Made by a program: the position numbers and the translations under genes. From assembly GCA_001970855.1 (NCBI GenBank), contig LSSN01001147.1:1-64000 (forward strand): a stretch of 64,000 bases of DNA. The letters run 5' to 3'. The DNA comes from Smittium culicis. Lineage: Eukaryota; Kickxellomycota; Harpellomycetes; Harpellales; Legeriomycetaceae. Position 1 is the first letter of the stretch. Each line of letters opens with the position of its first letter. The notes beneath the pieces were generated by a model that searched no databases, was not told the origin of the DNA, and saw only the letters and a program-made list of their open reading frames with translations. Below are positions 59,580 through 64,000 of the stretch, in pieces.

Positions 59580-61484
59580 TTATGCTGAAACACAATCGTA
59601 TTTATTATCTTTAGTTATTCCACAGAATTGGTTTGTAAATTCACAGTTTCTTATCCTATTTACATCTACTAGCAATCTTCTATCGTCAATACAAAACGGT
59701 TTCACTGAAAATTTACTTATGCATGCAAATCCATCTACGTAATATTCTCCACATACTCTTCCGCTCAATGAGCAGTCTACAGTTGTTCCGTTTCCATAGT
59801 TTAGAATTGTACTACTATCGCATAAATTCATGGATGGCTCTTTTTCAATACAAGTAAGTTTTTCTTGGCCAATACGTCCGCATTTTTTTCCTTCCAATGA
59901 ACAGTCTCTTTGGTTGTAATTATCAAACATTAAAATATCATTAAAGCAAAATCTCATCCATGATGGCTCAACAATACAATCAGTATCTCCATCAGAATTC
60001 CTTCCACAAATTTTATCATCTTTTTTGCAGTTATACAAGTTACCGTAACCATCGTCGATAACATATCTATCTACGCACAATTTGTATACAGGAACTTGGG
60101 TTGTAGATGTCATTGCTGATGTGGTACTTAAAGGTGTGTTATTTATTGGTGTGGTATTTATTGGTGTGGTATTTATTGATGTGGTATTTATTGGTGCGGT
60201 GAATGGTGAAGTGGTAGTTGATGAAGTTGTGCTTAATGAAGGTGTAGTTGATGATTTTGAACTTGAAATGAATGATACTGATGTTTTTGCACTTGGAATA
60301 GTTGTACTTGATGAAGTGGTAGTTGGTATAGTTGAACTTGATGAATTTGTAGTTGGAATAGTTGTAAATGATGAAAAAGCTGAGCTTGATTCGGATGAAG
60401 AATCTGAGCTTGATTCGGATGAAGAATCTGAGCTTGATTCGGATGAAGAATCTGAGCTTGATTCGGTTGAAGATTCTGAGCTTGATTCGGTTGAAGATTC
60501 TGAGCTTGATTCGGTTGAAGATTCTGAGCTAGATTCGGATGAAGATGAGCTGCTTGATGAACTGCTATCTTCTGGTGGTGTAACTATTTCTCTTTTAGAT
60601 CCAGTGATTTTTTGAATTTCAATATCCTTTTCTTGTGCTGTTCCTTCGGTTGAGTATAAAAGTAACTCTTTTGGTACACCAGTATTTTCAGAAATAAAAT
60701 CAATATGAGCAAAAACATTTGTGAAGTACCAAGTGGTTTCGAGATAGTTGCAATCTATACTGAATGTTCTGTTATGAGATGCAGATTTGCTTGTAATTCC
60801 GATTACAGGAGCGTCTGGTAGATAAGATAATGCAAGTGGTCCTCCAGAATCACCGCTACATGGCGATGAAATTCCGTCTGATTCAAGACAAATAGCAAAT
60901 CCATTGTTATCGGTATACTCTCTTTCATATAGCGAACAGTTTGAATTAGAAACAACAAACATATTGGCTTTTTTTAAAAGACTATCAAAAGGGCCTTCAG
61001 TCTCTCCCCATCCTGCAGCTGTTGGAACCATATCATCAGTTATTGGCAAGTCATATATTTTTGCAAAAGAAGTCACAGACATGTCTACAGGATATTTTAG
61101 TTCTAATATAGCTATATCATTAATATTGGTAAATGGTCTTTCATATACAGGGTGTGGAACAACTGATTCAACATTGAAATTGGTTTGCTTTATATTATAT
61201 AGATCCTCTTGCCCATATCCTACAGTGAAATTACCAACGGGAAAAGTGTTAAACAAACCATTATATACACAATGAGCTGCAGTTACAACATGTTTGCTTG
61301 TTACTAATAAACCACCACAAAATCTCCATGCATCACCATCCGCAATGTCTATGGAAGAGATATACGGGAATTCAGGTACTTTAGCATATGAACCATTTAC
61401 TATTCTTGGAGTGCGCGAAGATTGTGTGGAAATTCTGGTAGATATAGCCGATGCTATAAAGATTGAGTAGATTGAAATTTTCAT
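59580..61484 (-). CDS. Secreted chymotrypsin-fold (S1) serine protease with low-complexity stalk and four cysteine modules
   Basis: A single exon of 634 residues. Residues 1-20 look like a signal peptide. Activation would follow Arg27, exposing IVNG (28-31). The catalytic triad is complete: His71 in TAAHC, Asp123 in NDIAIL, Ser213 in GDSGGP. The position equivalent to trypsin Asp189 is Ser207 (SSPCSGDSGG), so trypsin-like Lys/Arg preference is not expected; a chymotrypsin/elastase-like pocket is more likely. Residues about 306-375 are Ser/Glu/Asp repeats and about 375-465 Thr/Ser repeats, a likely O-glycosylated stalk. Residues 470-631 hold four modules with the spacing C-x(14,15)-C-x6-C-G-x8-C, unlike any domain I can name. 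It is the only gene here with no intron. A role in digestion or host/prey contact is an inference. Confidence 0.9.
   Translation of the reverse strand: MKISIYSIFIASAISTRISTQSSRTPRIVNGSYAKVPEFPYISSIDIADGDAWRFCGGLLVTSKHVVTAAHCVYNGLFNTFPVGNFTVGYGQEDLYNIKQTNFNVESVVPHPVYERPFTNINDIAILELKYPVDMSVTSFAKIYDLPITDDMVPTAAGWGETEGPFDSLLKKANMFVVSNSNCSLYEREYTDNNGFAICLESDGISSPCSGDSGGPLALSYLPDAPVIGITSKSASHNRTFSIDCNYLETTWYFTNVFAHIDFISENTGVPKELLLYSTEGTAQEKDIEIQKITGSKREIVTPPEDSSSSSSSSSSESSSESSTESSSESSTESSSESSTESSSDSSSESSSDSSSESSSDSSSESSSAFSSFTTIPTTNSSSSTIPTTTSSSTTIPSAKTSVSFISSSKSSTTPSLSTTSSTTTSPFTAPINTTSINTTPINTTPINNTPLSTTSAMTSTTQVPVYKLCVDRYVIDDGYGNLYNCKKDDKICGRNSDGDTDCIVEPSWMRFCFNDILMFDNYNQRDCSLEGKKCGRIGQEKLTCIEKEPSMNLCDSSTILNYGNGTTVDCSLSGRVCGEYYVDGFACISKFSVKPFCIDDRRLLVDVNRIRNCEFTNQFCGITKDNKYDCVSA
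60132..60200. repeat. 15-base coding minisatellite in the protease stalk
   Basis: Four to five tandem units of GGTGTGGTATTTATT on the plus strand, coding on the minus strand for an N-T-T-P-I repeat. It keeps the protease frame. Units are nearly identical, indicating recent expansion. Confidence 0.75.
60382..60549. repeat. 24-base coding minisatellite in the protease stalk
   Basis: Seven tandem 24-base units of the type GAGCTTGATTCGGATGAAG, in two sub-types (GATGAAGAATCT and GTTGAAGATTCT) arranged in blocks. On the minus strand they encode an eight-residue Ser/Glu/Asp or Ser/Glu/Thr repeat. The block arrangement suggests successive local duplications. Confidence 0.8.
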
Positions 61485-61705
61485 TGTTGAGAGATAAATA
61501 TTTTTCTTTAATGATTAATCAATGAAGAGAAAACTATTTAGATGATTGCTGAATCAATTTGGACTGAAATATTGCGAGTTTAAATAATTTTTTCATCTTT
61601 TCTAAAAAATATTTTTCAGCTTGTAAAATAAATAGATTTAAATCTTTCTCTATTTTTTCAAAAATATAGTATTGCAGTAACATTATTTGTAGACCCTACC
61701 AGCTG

Positions 61706-61932
61706 TAGCACCCTATTATTTTCATAGTCTAGACTATTATTCTTTTCTCAGGCAGCAAAATATTTTTTGAATTGCAAAGCCTAGCTAACTGCATTCAATA
61801 AAAATGATTTAACTAAATGACTACTTCAAATATAATTTTGTAGTAAAATACTAACAAATATATGAAATCATTAAAAACCATCAAAAAATCAACAAGTTCT
61901 TTTTTCAATGAGCACTGGACGGGAATGTGCTA
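61706..61932 (+). mobile_element. Decayed small TTAA/CCCTTT transposon copy
   Basis: Landmarks in the expected order: CACCCTATTATTTTC, TAGTCTAGACTATTATTC, CTAGCTAACTGCATTCAAT, and a right end CACTGGACGGGAATGTG. A few extra bases separate the left blocks. Terminal TTAA sequences are lost. Confidence 0.6.
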
Positions 61933-62099
61933 GAGAACTTTTATGTAAATTATTTATTTTGATATAATTTAATCTTTCTTTCTGGTATGGTGCTGTTTTT
62001 TTTCTACCAATCATAGCTAATTGTGTTGAAAAAAATTATTAATTCTGTGCCACATTCAAACATTGTCTTTATTGAATTTTACAAAAAATTAAAATTTTG

Positions 62100-62297
62100 T
62101 ATAACTCTTTCACGGGCGGTAGACCATTTTTGACCTACAAAATACAGCCAACAGCGTTCAATTAAAATGCTATAATTTCGATGCTTTGATAATTATTGGT
62201 ATATTGTAAAATAAAAACAAATGATAAACTTGCTTATAAATCCTAATCAAATCATTAAATTGAATTATTTAAAGAGCGTTGGACGGGAAAGGGTTAA
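62100..62297 (+). mobile_element. Small TTAA/CCCTTT transposon, best-preserved copy
   Basis: Left end ATAACTCTTTCACGGGCGG followed by TAGACCATTTTTGACC; right end AGCGTTGGACGGGAAAGGGTTAA in two overlapping parts, with TTAA at 62294-62297. Inner blocks are ACAGCCAACAGCGTTCAAT, ATTTCGATGC, TTATTGGTATATTG and ATCCTAATCAAATCATTAA. No coding capacity. TTAA termini followed by CCCTTT are typical of piggyBac-type elements, so this is probably a non-autonomous derivative; no transposase is visible in the window. Confidence 0.85.
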
Positions 62298-62577
62298 AAG
62301 TAATGAGTAGAATAATTTTTGAATTTTTTAAATAGTATTGCCTATGAAAGATTTTGTAAAAAAAGAAATTTCTTCCTATAGGACTACAACCTCCATGAAA
62401 TTACGGATTTGGTCAAGCGTGGAATTTTTATTTACCATTTTTCTGGATGGTTGCGTTTCTTTTTGTGTATTAGGTAAAGTAATATAACAATAAAATTATT
62501 AATTCTCAGGTTCGTTAAATAATAATTTTTTTAAAACGATAGCAAAAATAAAATCTAGCATAAATCATTAGCAAACT

Positions 62578-62757
62578 GCGATCCTTGAACCAATGCCCAA
62601 TGGGTATGGAGCTGCTAGAGCCGCGGAGTGGGGTCGGTTGAAAAATTATTTTTGTAATAATTTTTTAAATTGTTAAATATTTTTTGATAGTTTAGTATAC
62701 TTTTAAATTATGTATAATAAACTCTCAGAGACAAAAAAAAAAAAAAATTAGCTAACC
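62578..62757 (+). mobile_element. LINE-3'-end-derived short element
   Basis: From GATCCTTGAACCAATGCCC to a run of about 15 A near 62733-62747, homologous to the LINE 3' tail at 58437-58600 (reverse strand) and to the element at 8285-8420. Possible target duplication ATTAGCAAAC (62568-62577) and ATTAGCTAAC (62748-62757), one mismatch. No coding capacity. Confidence 0.75.
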
Positions 62758-63213
62758 GGGATTTTCAATCGAGTACATGTTTTCTGAGACATTTTTAATA
62801 AGTTTTAGAACCGAATTTTAACATACAAGAAAAATTCACAATTGTCTAAACTGAATAAGAGCAATTTTCTATTTTTGTACTACACTTGATGGAATATCTA
62901 GATATATATTGATTAGTTTATATTAAAAAACCTTATAGTTATGCTAATTAAAAAAAAAGTCAGCAACTCTTGATATAGTTTTCTTGAGAAAAAAATAGCT
63001 ATTCCATTTAATTTAATGTTATGATATTCTGAAAAAGGATGGATTTTATATTTATGGGTGATTCTGAACGTAGAAAGCACTTTGTTTCAGCTTAAAATTA
63101 TTGGAACGATAATTTTTGATTATTAGCTATTAAAGGCTGAACTTTAAAAGAATTTTGAATTTTCTATTAATTTATTTCATTTTAAAAGTTAATAAAAAAA
63201 TACCCTATTTTAT

Positions 63214-63411
63214 TTAACTCTTTCCCGCATAACACTTTTTGAAAGAGTATATTTCTTGATTCGTTTAAGATTTATAAATATATTTATTATTTGTAGCTAT
63301 TCAACAATATACCAATGATAGGAATAACCAAGAAATTAAAGCTTTTTATTTGAACGCTGTTATCTATATTTTGTAGGCCAAAAACAACCTACCTCACGTG
63401 AAAGAGTCAAC
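63214..63411 (-). mobile_element. Small TTAA/CCCTTT transposon copy, reverse orientation, first of a tandem pair
   Basis: Begins TTAACTCTTTCCCGC and ends CCTACCTCACGTGAAAGAGTCAA. Inner TTATTTGAACGCTGTTATCT and TTTGTAGGCC match the family. Its last four bases TCAA (63408-63411) are at the same time the start of the next copy. Confidence 0.8.
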
Positions 63412-63601
63412 CCTTTCCCGTCCAACGCTCTTTAAAAAAATCAATTTATTGATTCGCTTATTATTTAAAAGTATAATATTATTTGCATCTATTAATGATA
63501 AACCAATAATTCTTAAAGCCTCGGAAATAAAGCACGATAGTTGAATATAGCTGGCTATATTAGGTAGATCAAAAATATTCTACCGCCCGTGATAGGGTTA
63601 A
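63408..63601 (-). mobile_element. Small TTAA/CCCTTT transposon copy, reverse orientation, second of a tandem pair
   Basis: Begins TCAACCCTTTCCCGTCCAAC and ends TCTACCGCCCGTGATAGGGTTAA. Inner landmarks GCCTCGGAAATAAAGC and GTTGAATATAGCTGGCTA are well preserved, so this is one of the younger copies. Confidence 0.85.
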
Positions 63602-63778
63602 TTATGGAGTAGTTACAGGAGAAGCTGAAATTTTTTTTGTAAAAATTCCCTACTAATAATTTTACTTTTTTTTAATCCATTTTTATATAATACCGATTAT
63701 ATTATCATTTTAAATTATTAAATTTATCTAATTAGAATTTGTTAACATATTGTCTAATAAAAACTTTTTTCGCTTCTC

Positions 63779-63830
63779 TTAACCCTTTCCCATGCAATGC
63801 TAAAAAGATTCAAATCAGGTTATTTGAATT
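63779..63830 (-). mobile_element. Truncated end of a small TTAA/CCCTTT transposon
   Basis: TTAACCCTTTCCCATGCAAT followed by GCTAAAAAGATTCAAATCAGG matches the right end of the family in reverse orientation. The sequence then departs from the family, so only about 50 bases are recognisable. Confidence 0.55.
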
Positions 63831-64000
63831 GCATGGCTTTTGAGTGCTAATAATAACGGTGTGATAACTACCAAAAAGAGTTACTTGCTGTGTTGAGTAG
63901 TTATCCCCGAGAACAATAACTAAATGATGTTCAATTACTAAATAATATGGTATAAAATCAACCTTTATTTATTTACTAAAATATTTTACAAATAGACAAA

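Larger units (their letters stand above)
61485..64000. other. Gene-free right flank dominated by small transposons
   Basis: Upstream of the protease start I see no open frame of note. At least five copies of the TTAA/CCCTTT element (61706, 62100, 63214, 63408, 63779) and one LINE-derived short element (62578-62757) occupy close to half of the sequence. The protease promoter must lie within the first few hundred bases, but no specific site can be named. Confidence 0.6.

Noticed and set aside
60382..60549. Regular array that could be taken for a CRISPR
   Set aside because: Units are contiguous 24-base coding repeats without spacers, inside an intact eukaryotic gene.
60082..60615. Plus-strand open frame of 177 codons rich in Asp, Glu, Ser and Val
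   Set aside because: It is the antisense of the repeat-rich protease stalk; the acidic repeats are simply the complement of the Ser-rich units and there is no independent start context or family.
1..64000. Search for tRNA, rRNA and spliceosomal RNA genes
   Set aside because: No GGTTCRANYCC-type B box with a matching acceptor stem and no rRNA core motif was noticed by eye. A covariance-model scan would be decisive.

Overview
The window is nuclear DNA of a strongly AT-rich eukaryote, most likely an early-diverging fungus. The evidence is a set of intron-containing conserved genes: a SepH/Cdc15-type septation kinase, a Sok1/TCP11 protein, a CLASP, TAF5, IST1 and a mitochondrial release factor. 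Introns are short (about 45 to 200 bases) with GT..AG ends. Dense small non-autonomous transposons, a LINE tail and a secreted S1 protease would suit a Zoopagomycota-like fungus such as Harpellales or Entomophthorales, but the exact lineage is an inference. Exon models below were built by hand from splice sites; each conserved gene closes into one continuous frame.

Layout. 1-2643: gene-free flank with small repeats. 2644-6141 (-): TAF5, eight exons. 6142-13383: gene-poor, with a cluster of small TTAA-ended transposons and a LINE-derived short insertion with exact target-site duplications. 13384-15443 (+): Sok1/TCP11 protein, two exons. 17876-20029 (+): mitochondrial class I release factor, eight exons. 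21253-25148 (-): SepH/Cdc15/Cdc7-like kinase, 18 exons. 25149-40684: a 15.5 kb desert holding a GC-richer island, a 0.6 kb degenerate tandem duplication and one transposon. 40685-44986 (-): CLASP, four exons. 46845-53103: a compact block of beta-carbonic anhydrase 1 (-), acyl-protein thioesterase (+), IST1 (-) and beta-carbonic anhydrase 2 (-). 53104-58436: a desert with an inverted repeat and two transposons. 58437-59302: LINE 3' fragments. 59580-61484 (-): an intronless secreted chymotrypsin-fold protease with a low-complexity stalk and four copies of a small cysteine module. 61485-64000: a dense transposon cluster.

Functional themes. Most genes are housekeeping: transcription (TAF5), mitochondrial translation (release factor), cytokinesis and spindle (kinase, CLASP), membrane traffic (IST1, thioesterase) and CO2/bicarbonate balance (two carbonic anhydrases with different N-terminal sorting signals). 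They are unlinked eukaryotic genes with no operon logic. The least ordinary items are the modular protease, the TTAA/CCCTTT transposon family with about 14 copies (piggyBac-type ends), the short element built from a LINE 3' end, the carbonic anhydrase pair, and an abrupt switch to GC-rich codons inside the release-factor gene. No rRNA, tRNA or CRISPR array was seen.
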